From positions 296,163 to 360,162 of the forward strand of contig NZ_FUYE01000006.1 in the NCBI RefSeq assembly GCF_900167535.1: a DNA stretch of 64,000 bases, read 5' to 3'. Made by a program: the position numbers and the translations under genes. The notes below the pieces were generated by a model. The model did no database searches. It saw only the letters and a program-made list of their open reading frames with translations, and was not told the origin of the DNA. The stretch is from Prosthecobacter debontii (GTDB lineage: Bacteria > Verrucomicrobiota > Verrucomicrobiia > Verrucomicrobiales > Verrucomicrobiaceae). Positions 27,801 to 33,582 of this stretch are shown here, piece by piece (the stretch's first letter is position 1; each line of letters opens with the position of its first letter).

Positions 27801-27895
27801 AGCTTCCAGCCAACCGCACGGACACCGAGGCCGCGACGACAACGACCACCTCGCCTTACTTCTCCGGTCGTTTCGAGTTCTTTAAGAACCCGTAA
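9875..27895 (+). CDS. Giant secreted PATR-repeat/Ig-domain protein (6006 aa)
   Basis: One uninterrupted 18-kb frame encodes about 0.6 MDa of protein. ATG 9875 gives a long signal peptide (residues about 1-43, with an Arg-rich n-region and cleavage near VPSYG). Residues about 45-120 form a small domain (VGMLLEGNGFPVGTYIT), repeated near 3952-4017. Most of residues 120-4980 consists of autotransporter-associated beta-strand repeats of the type LTKxGxGTLxLxGxNTYTGxTxIxxGTL; I see at least a dozen clear ones, predicting a very long beta-helix. From about 4990 come five Ig-like domains (YQWLRNG, YYQWFKNG, YQWLRDG, YLWKKDG, YEWQRV), a putative-Ig domain (LPSGLKADPVSGIITGVP, about 5469-5567) and a beta-rich C-terminal module to 6006. 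I see no autotransporter barrel and no sorting signal. The sequence is Asn/Thr/Gly/Ser-rich and nearly free of cysteine; I found Cys only in the signal peptide and the fifth Ig domain. An adhesin or surface-layer role is inferred. Confidence 0.93.
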   Translation: MKTPPSRRSFTEQMMSVLRRRLRVPVTVLMLACNLVWSVPSYGDTSSTVNASTATKVLQITGAEGTANLRVGMLLEGNGFPVGTYITQILSGNQILVSQPVSASGNNIAVTFRDVEAVTETAGGNYTKTGTGLAILMNENLGGGLVQIQGGTLQLGGVNFQARSRMSGLLNDNTSIAFDSVNPSALNFATNSVNYLPFERVGSISGGGGNGVTSINLAADATTAVLAVGSNNSSTVYNGDIFGDAATMLIKEGTGSFTWNNNNATSMSGLMHVDSGALIIGGTEGLNDAVRLSLSNKADTRVELNTSNAEKISALSGGGRGAITTFSNGKLGALGGAYLNGGTPEVRLSGLSLTLENNTLNSFYSFGGAITGNGGFEKNGPNTLELLGNNTYTGNTSIVAGQTDNTNSILRLGAYGTSSGLGSLASSGFGSLPSTTRLILSAGSGGTNRNAIFDLNGATQTVDTLISVNASGSRNVLMRTGTLNINTQSGSDSSNFNGTFVGRGTINVLNTQGSNGWTLSGDSNTAQTGALNILAGRVTLNRSGGALGDAVHVTVNNGGTLAVSQSDTIGSLSGNGTVSIDSSRFLTLSAAPAGGIMNSSWSGNITGSGGLELGAGASLRLTTAQNYLGGTRLNSGSALYLDYGTGSTSTALIPGTFILRGGSVFMTGTNGQTVANTTIEAGATNFYTDYNSTAAIGLVNITRNGGGVINVHGNALSIDRPNVNGIVGGYATHLSLDANGKPKVTWAVANGTAPVTGLSTFETNFNLAGGLSGKNMLVDAAAAVASGTTAISGALGSLYFSEPVALTLNIGGADGLSRTMIESGGILVSPEVGPNNLTIKGKVSGTEITGGVANTYGITDELIVHQYNARGSLTIDASIVDNSNNTRLTKAGPGTLILTRPNSYTGQTSILGGVLELASANSTEFGTLGNSSADIINHGYLKFNLNLAEGAAYNVDNSITGTGTIRKDNASSGLVILRGSNNTYTGPTQVLAGTLGIANSNTGLGSVAGLTTVSQGATLQLRAVGGAGVPVLETVVLEGGALSSAVGASNLGGALILTKDSTVHTDGPDSPLTLSGTIFTYPGVKLNVASSTPGGLVILTNTLNQLGDISVGDGAGLQIGGATVGGYVGHGVITTGAGSRVITNTNNGHMALSAKITGAADFYQVRNTVYLTADNDYTGKTYVGGNGTIGFENSPAELRVGIGGYTGNVGTGDIIIQSNSLNNSGTSTWVRVDVLRDLVWNNRIEIYPSTPGTNSNSPISGIIRYGVGSLTLNGPIVAGVHTIGDSTTSAASLRTSSGGKLIISGQITNGADSRLDLTNDGIMVFSGSNDQTLWGIMSSGTSATSPTSSAFIFKSDGTIRLKGNNTALSNHFIQKGTVIIDNDDGQGIADNADYYLSNGATLQFNYNETMGVLGGMKGSNIILNQGSTLTLNDAVTMGIHSNISGDGSLNISASSGSGTFWYGLFGNNSFTSDMSIGASGQTITVRANNLTNAGEVSSLGMGDVINLGGASGVGDSRLEYIGAGQETDRDINITGGGGNVVRIAGSGRGALILNGDIKVTGAGNKTLHLHGQTNGNTVNGVIDENGQGALSLIINSAAGNNDMYGQGRWILSNDNNNFSGNVTVNLGVLELAGSLGDGGGTTSVLGDLTKNRVISLGTGNFDGRKFDVFSGGDNLGAASGLGSTGSLVFNDAEDGVATLGANISFKQEYDSTSNPGWGEIVNNGNKVVVLEGAFTVGSTGARNWVLDGSNAGTTVLGTYIPNTIKGSISDTSNTGNVVSLLKEGAGVWRLSGANTYEGTTTITRGTLELFGGLAIQDNGIINLSNAGSDGSSAEAATLRVLSSETIGGLQGAVGSQVEIAAGQSLTVRGTGQTFNGVISGDGGFVRTNSSSTAVDTTFTNNHTYTGATVINTTGGNSGAPRINVLFLANGGEASGLGASSSAAQNLVLNTGSVAGGLRWIGANDQSTDRLFTIGVGTSTIWAEGQVFGNNVPTISFTNTGALAFTGTGNRALTLRGPNRGDNYFAPSITDGGSGVTSLNKNDVGTWVLSGNNTFTGKVTITGGTLAITSNTALGSSAGGVEISLATNSSTSYLDLRGVTVTGEALTLSGSNTSFFGLSASEGTNVWTGTIANNSAALLNVGLGASLNLQGVISGSSTLTKVGNGTLTLSASNTRTGAFLVRGGKLVLDFSTNNTSKLSDTSSLTLGSSTSIGFFRGPNDTNRGQEYLFSGTGATIDLAGGSHVEVVLSTTLEAGASSITRSSGTSVLRMNTVTRSANSGGTLDFGAVGIAQVDNTNSNGILGGWATVAKTDWATNSTNAGDGAIGALATYGTTWASGVNTNITTNLSASGVTNTVRFNSATSAAVNLTAAGTITTGGILVTPNVGANNVFINNSTLTATSTDIVVHQHNALGSLTINSQIIGSIGLTKSGVGDLYILGNNTNTGTTYVNEGRLFVGNGGATGQLGTGAGAILLNGSLIFNSTQGTEFVQSGSLRGNGDFVLADTNTRTIQLTADNVNFTGRFIVNGGVLASGTNGNSLGSSRITTIVNNTGTLELRGMSQGISVFLNDSGRLRSGVGSNTVSGTLNITGSDTQVEVNTGSTLTLSGLIYSTSGMNKYGNGLLNITANQFQNFLDGAAAGSTTANANASFLGQFRIMAGEVRIGNLRALGGTGVGNETIIASGASLDLRGNSLNWADDDVSNGREIIQVSGEGFNGLGALKNSTGTGTVSTIVFDADATLSGGGFANGSRLILAGYDINPNTGSNFTGNFTRGEAEIYGNNANLTIIGNSTLNDGNGTGVTFRDPKFMSALNSILVKEGNFRIEMEANREGATFSGVTSANVTNGITVAYSGATLADYTNASLGVGPNVGARLNFYRNWNTDHSVSIVMDGVTAKANAGANYIDLGADSTTPNPRTYLSGDILLLGDADRNFFHIDASNGQQTIGDQGNQTGAIQSKLIVNGVISGDGGFTKTGLRELRLTNNNTFTGAMNILRFATAAVPWQDNLVTINGIDYQTYGDAEAWAEWGVTLSGLNGAVSGTSAINLQRRGLLVLDNTTRLDQTSDLAHINGESSVFGGYNGDRINDAASINFNHGWLKIFGNSDVQIQNENLATAGGARVNVLSGTNILDLIPADGANTSMRVTIGEISRSAGSVLQINALDSTTRFSSNYNPSSPTDTVGVYLNSIGTLTQVGGSTVAGTQNKSVIIGLFGGIMPHEYLSDVRQLAYNNGGASDYLNQGRNQQYITAGHFMTYDPATKLLRPLDDSEYFMPSDGMIDTLNGSSGKNINLMDNYTVVRQNTTINALRFGPLSDVNGSGGAINTTTTLTDLPDGQAIQLYVNGTLRISSGMISSANFATANTNNLATYIMGGVLNFGSREAIINNQNTLVRASDGVVTTGNLEIRSSIAGTGGLLKTGLAQVILDGFNTYSGVTTVSNGNLYLRNGRQALGVSGPGNGVVIEGNGNLFSDQGIQIGRADAYEDVLVKALQGNQSVFRVSQDVTNWFGNLIIDNVDVAGQTLFTPIVRLDNSASTIMNGDIYGGSSAVTNDVVAIDSRIVQFEGAGSNNYIFRGQFGDRADANGNATSIANTISTLPTLVGVRTNENEVLRVNFAGAADTNYILEQQYNAVGRLTLVQGTMLVNYDPNDPLRDGNGFWTDSAISKMPGASSANSFALNGNTTHHGFTMGTSSNGSSSLFLTRDGQNFNMSTWSTTGSGLKFVGGINESGTVSFGTPSATGTLTASGNSGLRLYAAPGGTVVFDQVLLGAPGTAPNNVGFTKAGRGTVVLRNSTSTTAATGTFELAGGKLVLDYSSGMNTAMFSNSHAAFGGGTVEGNANANDPSFINFASATNAILQLRMGTTELVAKGIGDNWMAFNLGNAGTTTSATLTREQGAVVNFVDAGLGIFSLNFNAATIASNQIAKNAVIPWATYSDTVREADDFAMVTATGNPTVSFTATTTSGNANLTNVTNTDALTVGMTVSGAGIPTGTTITRIAGTTVVLSATTTANGTNITLSATMDNRVNTFARAAGDYQNNVAAWTAGQNISETSGGVFTGALASDLNLTTLRFDSAQNSTVTINTGRTLRIGNSVAGGLLVSSNTGTANKTITGGSLTTANSAPELILHQYGKGILTINSVITGSIGLTIAGPSSTSPDTLGTTGIVRLTANNTYTGSTNILGAALEISNVLALGPNPSSVAASQIKLDGGTLRWTGDVGALGNRGILIDGNGGVIDVVNPAGNLVVGTALVGTSATVTSEEIYGGDLIKTGAGALTMLGNSGLQGLLDVRQGSLILMKDNGDAAAGTTTVLGTSRSVADGTIMRSGTNIQVFLGNVDPADGGDWNIEEYFTFEGGNTFTYGGFHDVSTNLLETISTDQVQIFNLGSRRPLNLNGVIDIKGTTTFDVTFGGTLRLNNNAGYLSGSGDIVKDGLGSLHFRANEAEWKGNLIVKQGTVYAGSQADVLGTGYLSGKTITLGDTERQGSAELLINNAESVNGWVYEINHDINVVYNPAQTKRLGSENIMNGDTVSYNGDITLNDSLILLIRDTGLAVGGEQSYVNFNGSFKDGAVTSGNLVVQADDNNTGLNDQVANRMYGYAVLNGDNSAWTGDISISTNVANGTNSGYNQDVTTILRLGHSKALTAANDVTMNYNSILQAGGQNVTIGNLLTKGGDGQFYGDSGTISASGTAGATNGSSEIIENASATAANLTIAQTTPVTYEASWDAFFRDGTLNSTFGAPGANILQPSAALSITKTGAGWATLTLDNDYTGTTYVDAGVLQVGRNGVGDTGAVTAMGTIVKSGGTLAGSGTVQGRLSILSGGMLKTGDSAGQDIGTLTVNGDVLFATGSQALMQVRAASYNNPGALMESDQQYDAWLSRIVTANDAFSNALNDLVTTFQHDMVSSTGSILLSGGSKITLQSDGYTPKAGDVFTLFRGNSYAGNLNVGNARRYGGETDATLDLILFALGGNLMWDVSLFNQYGILVVVEGDVQAQTFDPPVITQQPTSNQSQTEQLDPGVSVTLTAAATGPTNAGDVSYQWLRNGIPVDSSQAKKASYTFVSSYETKGVYTVAATNKGGTTISSGSATVLVKDLPDITVGPSSVTVDPGATHVFNVSAGGEAPLYYQWFKNGAAVGPATTTSSLTLTEITEDDEGSYYVVVSNDAGTDTSTAVTLTVRDPVSNIVVTMNPTETYAGQDIQFAVTHAGDGPFTYQWLRDGVTISGATKSSFILKNAQQTSPETISVRITAPNNINYESDALPLVLRPADPVIVTASLSQTVLSGSLLDLKVVATGRPVLNYLWKKDGKALATAVTPDISKIATLTDGGNYTVDVTNTANKDSVPATDPIIVVVVDGAQRLLPVPLGQTASFTANVSANKRTPLTYEWQRVTVEEGIIDPGEDEIEGTEDDVFGDIETLTPMAADPADPTRITGINTKVMKIARTTTADLGLYRCTVTGPGGAVTGCQYELRLYTTAPEFDAGSPDVDIVNKTIAFPSGTVGRQYTFELPINHSDITKTPDKIAVSGLPSGLKADPVSGIITGVPVAARVGGYPVTVTLSNRYGKIAYRGNIQIDALSDMVVGTWVATVDRDPAIGGNLGGRVDLTVTTQATYSGKLTLAGAAYSFKGSLDMEGINPKGSVVIRPKGAAALTLNFEINQGNNTFRSGSVTDGNSTVNFQGWRKVFSKLVTAQTYTGYYTMAIGLDPQVLPPDDQPENGSPIASGDPDLPLGVGYATFTVAVDGSVKIAGLMPDGEKISMSTFIGPNGEIGVYQFMYKALRPGGSIHGLMDIDDQGDAVSADPTNSLNTLTGDATWVRPAATKAGARYFAKGFGIIGAPYGLPVELIVRGGRYDPPAVDMAVLGIDPPNVGEAPVNNSRIEFTHGGDIRYVYSIGNQPFVSRNPNADFAVTLNSKILMLDPINNVAKTSVKAAPKTGIVTGAFDARDYNPRFPEIKPDIVIRKVKFQGVIIKEGGESIAVGYFMLPQLPANRTDTEAATTTTTSPYFSGRFEFFKNP

Positions 27896-27927
27896 GCATT
27901 GCTTCAGTTTTAGCGTTTCCTAACTCC

Positions 27928-27967
27928 ACAACCCATCATCCTGTCACATGGCAGGGGGATGGGTTGT
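27928..27967. terminator. Hairpin after the giant gene, possible terminator
   Basis: The 10-bp arms ACAACCCATC (27928-27937) and GATGGGTTGT (27958-27967) flank a 20-nt interior, 33 bp past the stop at 27895. There is no U-tract, so it may act as an mRNA 3' stabiliser rather than an intrinsic terminator. Confidence 0.4.
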
Positions 27968-28113
27968 AACGCAGAAGAGACCCATTCTGGGGCTGTGAAG
28001 GAGGGCTTGGAACGGCGTATTTTGTGAATCGCCTGGGCCTGCGGGGTAAGGCGAAGCTTGCACCGGGCACCATTCTTGCTCCTTTGCGGGTTCTTAACTC
28101 CAAACTTACCGAA

Positions 28114-29145
<1,032 letters not shown>

Positions 29146-29180
29146 CGAGAGATTCAAATCACATCCTCAATGGATCACAA

Positions 29181-29208
29181 AGCCGGGCAGGCATCTGCCC
29201 GGCTTTTT
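29181..29208 (+). terminator. Intrinsic terminator of fbaA
   Basis: A perfect 10-bp stem, AGCCGGGCAG (29181-29190) with CTGCCCGGCT (29195-29204), has a GCAT loop and a run of T. It lies 35 bp past the aldolase stop. Confidence 0.9.
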
Positions 29209-29229
29209 GTTAGGGGGATGAACGGCTCA

Positions 29230-29410
29230 GGTAGGCCGGATGTGTTTGGCGTGGCAGACGTTGCAACGAAGTGGACTCCCATCGCCAAACTATCCGGCTG
29301 CCGGGGATGGGGTGATCCAGTGTGAGTCCACCCCCAAAGAAGCCGGATAGTTTGGTAACGAATGGGAGTGAAAGTAACGGCCTTCACCCGGCGAACACAT
29401 CTGGCCTACT
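29230..29410. repeat. Palindromic repeat family A, copy 2 (about 181 bp)
   Basis: The outer ends match copy 1 at 1889-2113: GGTAGGCCGGATGTGTTTGG on the left and CGAACACATCTGGCCTAC on the right. Inside, CCAAACTATCCGGCT (29285-29299) and AGCCGGATAGTTTGG (29341-29355) are a perfect 15-bp inverted pair. It lies between the fbaA terminator and the stop of the convergent aminopeptidase gene. Confidence 0.8.
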
Positions 29411-29426
29411 TTCCAAGCCTCGCCCC

Positions 29427-30722
29427 TCACCCCTTCTTCGCCATCAGTTCCTCGATCTCCTCGGGCTCGATGGGGATGCTGGCCATGAGATCGGTGTTGC
29501 TGTTTTCACCGATGAAGAGGTTGTTTTCCAGGCGGATGCCCAGGCCTTCTTCACGGATATAAATGCCGGGCTCCACGGTGAAGACCATGCCTGCTTGGAT
29601 GGGTTTCCAGGTCTGGCCGACGTCATGCACATCGATGCCGAGCAGATGACTTGTGCCGTGGGGGAAGTAGCGTTTGTAGAGTGGGCGCTCGGGATCCTGC
29701 TTCTCCACCGCATCACGATCCAGGAGGCCGAGCCCGATCAGCTCGGAAGTCATGATTTTGCCGATCTCCTCCTGATACTCACGGATCAGCACGCCCGGGC
29801 GTAGCATCTGGCAGGCTTCGCGGAAGACTCGCAGCACGGCGGAATACACCTGGCACTGACGTGTGGAGAAGGTGCCGTTTACCGGGATGGTGCGGGTGAG
29901 GTCGGCATTGTAGTTGGCATAATTGGCCGCCACATCAAGCAGCAGCAGATCCCCCGCACGGCAGGTGGCGTGGTTGGTGACGTAGTGCAGCACACAGGCG
30001 GCTGGGCCGCTGGCAATGATGGGCGGATAGGCAAAGCCACGCGCCCGCTGACGGATGAATTCGTGCGCCAACTCGGCTTCCACCTCAAACTCACACACGC
30101 CGGGTTTTACAAACTGCAGCAGGCGGCGGAACCCGCACTCAGTGATGCGGATAGCTTCCTGCAGGGCTTGCAGTTCCAGATCATGCTTCACGCTGCGAAG
30201 CTGATGCATGAGCGGGGCCAGACGGCGATACTCATGCAGCGGATACTCACGCTGGCAGCGGTGCGTGAAACGTGTCTCCCGCGTCTCCACCGTGATGCTG
30301 GCGCGGGCGTGCTCGTTGGAGTTGAGATAAACATGATCCGCCAGGCACATGACTTGCCGGAAGATCGATTCGAAATCCTGCAGCCAATGCACGCTGCGGA
30401 TGTCGGAGCGCTGGTTCGCCGCTTCTTTGGTTAGCTTTTCGCCTTCCCAGAGAGCGATGTATTCGTTCGTTTCCCGAACAAAAAGTATTTCACGCTGTTT
30501 CGGGTCCGGCGCATCGGGGAAGAGCATGAGGATGGTCTCCTCCTGGTCAATGCCGCTGAGGTAATACAGGTCACTGTTCTGCACGAAGCCCATCGTGCCG
30601 TCGGCATTGGTCGGCAGCACATCATTGGCGTGCAGGATCACCAGTGAGCGCGGCGGCAGTTGCGTGTAAAGCCGCTGACGGTTGAGGGCAAAAAGCTCGG
30701 CGGGAAGGGGAGTGTAACGCAT
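29427..30722 (-). CDS. pepP: Xaa-Pro aminopeptidase (M24B)
   Basis: The 431-residue protein has an aminopeptidase P N-terminal domain (about 1-170, with NSDLYYLSGIDQEE) and a pita-bread M24 catalytic domain. Metal ligands are visible in order: the two Asp of LLLDVAANYANYNADLTRT, the His of HGTSHLLGIDVHD, the Glu of TVEPGIYI and the Glu of GIRLENN. The last motif is usually GIRIEDD; the ligand Glu is kept. Enzymes of this family release N-terminal residues that precede proline, in the cytosol. ATG 30722 (MRYTPLPAELF) fits the family start. The DUF1501 gene ends 53 bp upstream on the same strand, so cotranscription is possible. The symbol is by family resemblance. Confidence 0.9.
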   Translation of the reverse strand: MRYTPLPAELFALNRQRLYTQLPPRSLVILHANDVLPTNADGTMGFVQNSDLYYLSGIDQEETILMLFPDAPDPKQREILFVRETNEYIALWEGEKLTKEAANQRSDIRSVHWLQDFESIFRQVMCLADHVYLNSNEHARASITVETRETRFTHRCQREYPLHEYRRLAPLMHQLRSVKHDLELQALQEAIRITECGFRRLLQFVKPGVCEFEVEAELAHEFIRQRARGFAYPPIIASGPAACVLHYVTNHATCRAGDLLLLDVAANYANYNADLTRTIPVNGTFSTRQCQVYSAVLRVFREACQMLRPGVLIREYQEEIGKIMTSELIGLGLLDRDAVEKQDPERPLYKRYFPHGTSHLLGIDVHDVGQTWKPIQAGMVFTVEPGIYIREEGLGIRLENNLFIGENSNTDLMASIPIEPEEIEELMAKKG

Positions 30723-30775
30723 GAAAAGTGGCCCATTGTGGCATGGTCCTCGCCATGCGCCAAGAAAAGTAACAG

Positions 30776-32230
30776 CTATGCTAACAGCCCATGCAGCACT
30801 TCTCCATGCACATCGGTGAGGCGGAAGTCGCGGCCTTGGAATTTGAAGGTCAGCTTCTCATGATCCATGCCGAGCAGATGCAGAATGGTGGCGTGGATGT
30901 CATGTACATGGGCCTTTTGTTCGATGCCATCGAAGCCCAGCTCATCGGTTTGGCCATAGGTCTGCCCCGGCTTGATGCCCCCGCCAGCGAACCACATGGT
31001 GAAGGCATCGATGTGATGATTGCGCCCCGTCTTCTCACGGTTTTCACCCATGGGGGTTCGGCCAAATTCACCGCCCCAGATCACCAGCGTCTCCTCGAGC
31101 AGTCCGCGCGATTTCAAATCGTGGATCAGTGCCGCACAGCCTTGATCAATCTCGTGCACCACTTTGGGGAAGTCATCCTCCAGCGTCTCGCCCTTGCCGC
31201 CATGGCTGTCCCAGTTGGTGTGGTAAAGCTGCACGAAGCGCACCCCACGCTCCACCAGACGACGGGCCAACAAACAGTTGCGTGAAAAGGACGGCTGCGA
31301 GGGATCCACGCCATACAGCTTCAGCGTGGCAGGCGTTTCACCTCGAATGTCAATGAGCTCCGGTGCACTGGACTGCATGCGGTAGGCCATTTCATAGGCA
31401 TTGATGCGGGTCTGAATCTCATCATCTCCAGTTGCCACCAGACGCTGCATGTTCATGGCACGCACGGTATCAATGACCTTCCGCTGACTGCTGGCACTGA
31501 CATGCGGCGGGGTGCTTAGATTCAGGATCGGCTCGCCCTGACTGCGCAGCGGCACGCCCTGATAGGTGGTGGGCAGGAAGCCGCTGCCCCAGTTCACCGC
31601 GCCTCCGCGGGGCCCGCGTGGACCGCTCTGCAGAACCACAAAACCCGGTAGGTCACTGGACTCACTGCCGATGCCGTAAGTCACCCAGGCTCCCATGCTC
31701 GGGCGGCCAAACTGACCGCTGCCCGTGTTCATGAAAAGCTTGGCCGGTGCGTGATTGAAAAGCGCCGTCTGGCAGGTGGTCACCACGCTGATGTCGTCCA
31801 CGATGCCTGCCGTGTGCGGGAGCATTTCACTCACCCACGTGCCCGCTTGTCCATGTCGCTTGAAGGCCTTGCGCGTGCCCAGCAGTTTCACCCCATGGCT
31901 GGTGCCCATGAAGGCGAAGCGCTTCCCCTCGATGTAACTCTGCGGGATGGGCTGTCCATTGAGCTTTTGCAGCACGGGTTTGTAGTCGAACAACTCCAAC
32001 TGCGAGGGACCACCAGCCATGAACAGGAAGATCACATTCTTCGCCTTGGCCGGATGCATGCCGCGCAGTGGCGTGCCCGGTCCACCTTGAGCCGCTTGGC
32101 TGGCCGCCATCAATCCGCGCTCCGCCATCAGCGAAGCCAGCGCCACCCCACCGATCCCCATGCCGCATTGGCTGAAGAAATGACGGCGCGTGGCCTGGAG
32201 CAGAGAATCAGAGGTGGAACCAGCGGACAT
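30776..32230 (-). CDS. DUF1501-family exported protein (sulfatase-like fold)
   Basis: The 484-residue product begins with a Tat-type signal: the twin arginine in TRRHFFSQCGMGIGG followed by a hydrophobic run. The body has the DUF1501 signature elements NVIFLFMAGGPSQLELFDYKP, RCL-like LLARRLVERGVRFVQLYHTNWDSHGG, LVIWGGEFGRTPMGE and HHIDAFTMWFAGGG. The family belongs to the alkaline phosphatase/sulfatase-like superfamily and is abundant in planctomycetes and verrucomicrobia, but no substrate is established. It normally sits next to a cytochrome-DUF1549/DUF1553 gene; here no such partner is adjacent. Confidence 0.88.
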   Translation of the reverse strand: MSAGSTSDSLLQATRRHFFSQCGMGIGGVALASLMAERGLMAASQAAQGGPGTPLRGMHPAKAKNVIFLFMAGGPSQLELFDYKPVLQKLNGQPIPQSYIEGKRFAFMGTSHGVKLLGTRKAFKRHGQAGTWVSEMLPHTAGIVDDISVVTTCQTALFNHAPAKLFMNTGSGQFGRPSMGAWVTYGIGSESSDLPGFVVLQSGPRGPRGGAVNWGSGFLPTTYQGVPLRSQGEPILNLSTPPHVSASSQRKVIDTVRAMNMQRLVATGDDEIQTRINAYEMAYRMQSSAPELIDIRGETPATLKLYGVDPSQPSFSRNCLLARRLVERGVRFVQLYHTNWDSHGGKGETLEDDFPKVVHEIDQGCAALIHDLKSRGLLEETLVIWGGEFGRTPMGENREKTGRNHHIDAFTMWFAGGGIKPGQTYGQTDELGFDGIEQKAHVHDIHATILHLLGMDHEKLTFKFQGRDFRLTDVHGEVLHGLLA

Positions 32231-32442
32231 GGACTCACCCTATACGAAGGTGCTTACCGCCATGTTTCTCCACGCCTGGATTTGGCATGATCCTCCATGA
32301 GACAAGTGATGCGGCCACTCTTGGCCGCGGGATAGGCGAGGCGAGAATCGCTGGGTAAGAACCCCTTGCTGGAGATGCAAGGTAGAGAAATACGCTGCTC
32401 CCTTGGCCTTCGGTTGCGGACAGGAGTGCCCGCATCACTCCG

Positions 32443-33396
32443 TTACCCCACCACATTCACCGGCTTGCCATCCAGGAAGGCCTGGAGGTTCGCGGCGGTG
32501 GCGGCGATGAGGCGGATGCGGGCATCGCGGCTGGCCCAGCCGATGTGGGGGGTGATGAGGCAGTTTTTAGCTCCGATCAGAGGATTGCCGTCTTTCGGGG
32601 GTTCCACGGAGAGGACGTCGAGTCCGGCGCCGGCGATACGGCCTTCGTTAAGGGCCTGGGCGAGAGCGGCTTCATCAATGAGCGGGCCACGGCCGGTGTT
32701 GATGAGGTAAGCGGAGGGCTTCATCAGGCGCAGGGTGCGCTCACAGACGAGAAACTTGGTGGCATCGGTCAGCGGGCAGTGCAGGGAGATGGCGTCACTG
32801 TGGGCAAAGACCTCGTCAATGCTGGCGGGGGTGATGCCTTCGGGCGCTGGGGTTTTCCACTCGCGCTTGCTGGCCAGCACCTTCATGCCAAAGGCGGTGG
32901 CGATGCGACCCACGGCGCTGCCGATATCGCCATAACCAATGATGCCGAGTGTACGACCGCTGAGCTCCATGATGGAGCCATCCCAGTAGGAGAAGTCGGG
33001 GCAGGCCTGCCAGCGGCCATCCGCCACGGTTTGAGCATGATAACCGACCTTGTTGGTCAGCTCCAGCAAGAGGGCGAAAACGAGCTGGGATACGGCAGGG
33101 GAGCTGTAGCCGGGCACGTTGGTGACGGTGATGCTGCGCTCTTTTGCCGCAGCGACATCCACGATGTTATAACCGGTGGCGGTGACGCCGATGTATTTGA
33201 GATCTGGCAGGGCCATGATGATCTCACGGGTCAGCGGGGCTTTGTTGGTGATGACAGCCTCGGCACCGGCACAGCGGGCCACGGTTTCTTCCAGGGGAGT
33301 GCGATCATGAAACTCACACGGGGCGATGGCTTGCAGGGGTTCCCAGGAAACATCTCCGGGATTGGCAGTGTAGGCATCGAGTAGAACAATCTTCAT
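32443..33396 (-). CDS. D-2-hydroxyacid dehydrogenase (glycerate dehydrogenase-like)
   Basis: The 317-residue protein has the usual two-domain layout. The NAD-binding motif is G154-Y-G156-D-I-G159, and the catalytic trio is Arg235 (NTGRGPLID), Glu264 (SVEPPKDGNPL) and His283 (TPHIGWAS). The VTATGYNIVD and VPGYSSPAVSQ stretches resemble glycerate dehydrogenase/hydroxypyruvate reductase more than D-lactate dehydrogenase. It would interconvert a 2-hydroxyacid and its 2-oxoacid with NAD(H) in the cytosol. It stands alone on the minus strand; repeat B1 lies between its start and the ABC ATPase. The exact substrate remains open. Confidence 0.88.
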   Translation of the reverse strand: MKIVLLDAYTANPGDVSWEPLQAIAPCEFHDRTPLEETVARCAGAEAVITNKAPLTREIIMALPDLKYIGVTATGYNIVDVAAAKERSITVTNVPGYSSPAVSQLVFALLLELTNKVGYHAQTVADGRWQACPDFSYWDGSIMELSGRTLGIIGYGDIGSAVGRIATAFGMKVLASKREWKTPAPEGITPASIDEVFAHSDAISLHCPLTDATKFLVCERTLRLMKPSAYLINTGRGPLIDEAALAQALNEGRIAGAGLDVLSVEPPKDGNPLIGAKNCLITPHIGWASRDARIRLIAATAANLQAFLDGKPVNVVG

Positions 33397-33444
33397 GGTG
33401 GAACGGGTATGATGAAAAGATGCGGCGGGTTGGCGAGGGAAAGT

Positions 33445-33576
33445 GTCAGTATTCAGTTTTTTCAGGGGTCAGTCACTGGTGATGTGAGGGAACCACAGAC
33501 CGTCTGAAGGAAAGACATTTCTTTTATTGGCCTTCTGCGCCTGAATACTGAACACTGTTTACTGAATACTGTTTAA
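33445..33576. repeat. Repeat family B, copy 1 (TTCAGT/ACTGAA ends)
   Basis: The left end (GTCAGTATTCAGTTTTTTCAG, from 33445) and the right end (CTGAATACTGAACACTGTTT, then ACTGAATACTG, to 33576) are built of inverted TTCAGT/ACTGAA units. The interior of about 80 bp is unrelated to other copies. The element stops about 7 bp before the ABC ATPase start codon. Confidence 0.65.
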
Positions 33577-33582
33577 TCCTCC

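Noticed and set aside
9875..27895. CRISPR-like array because of many short repeats
   Set aside because: The repetition is at protein level with variable DNA and an open frame throughout; no constant repeat-spacer unit.
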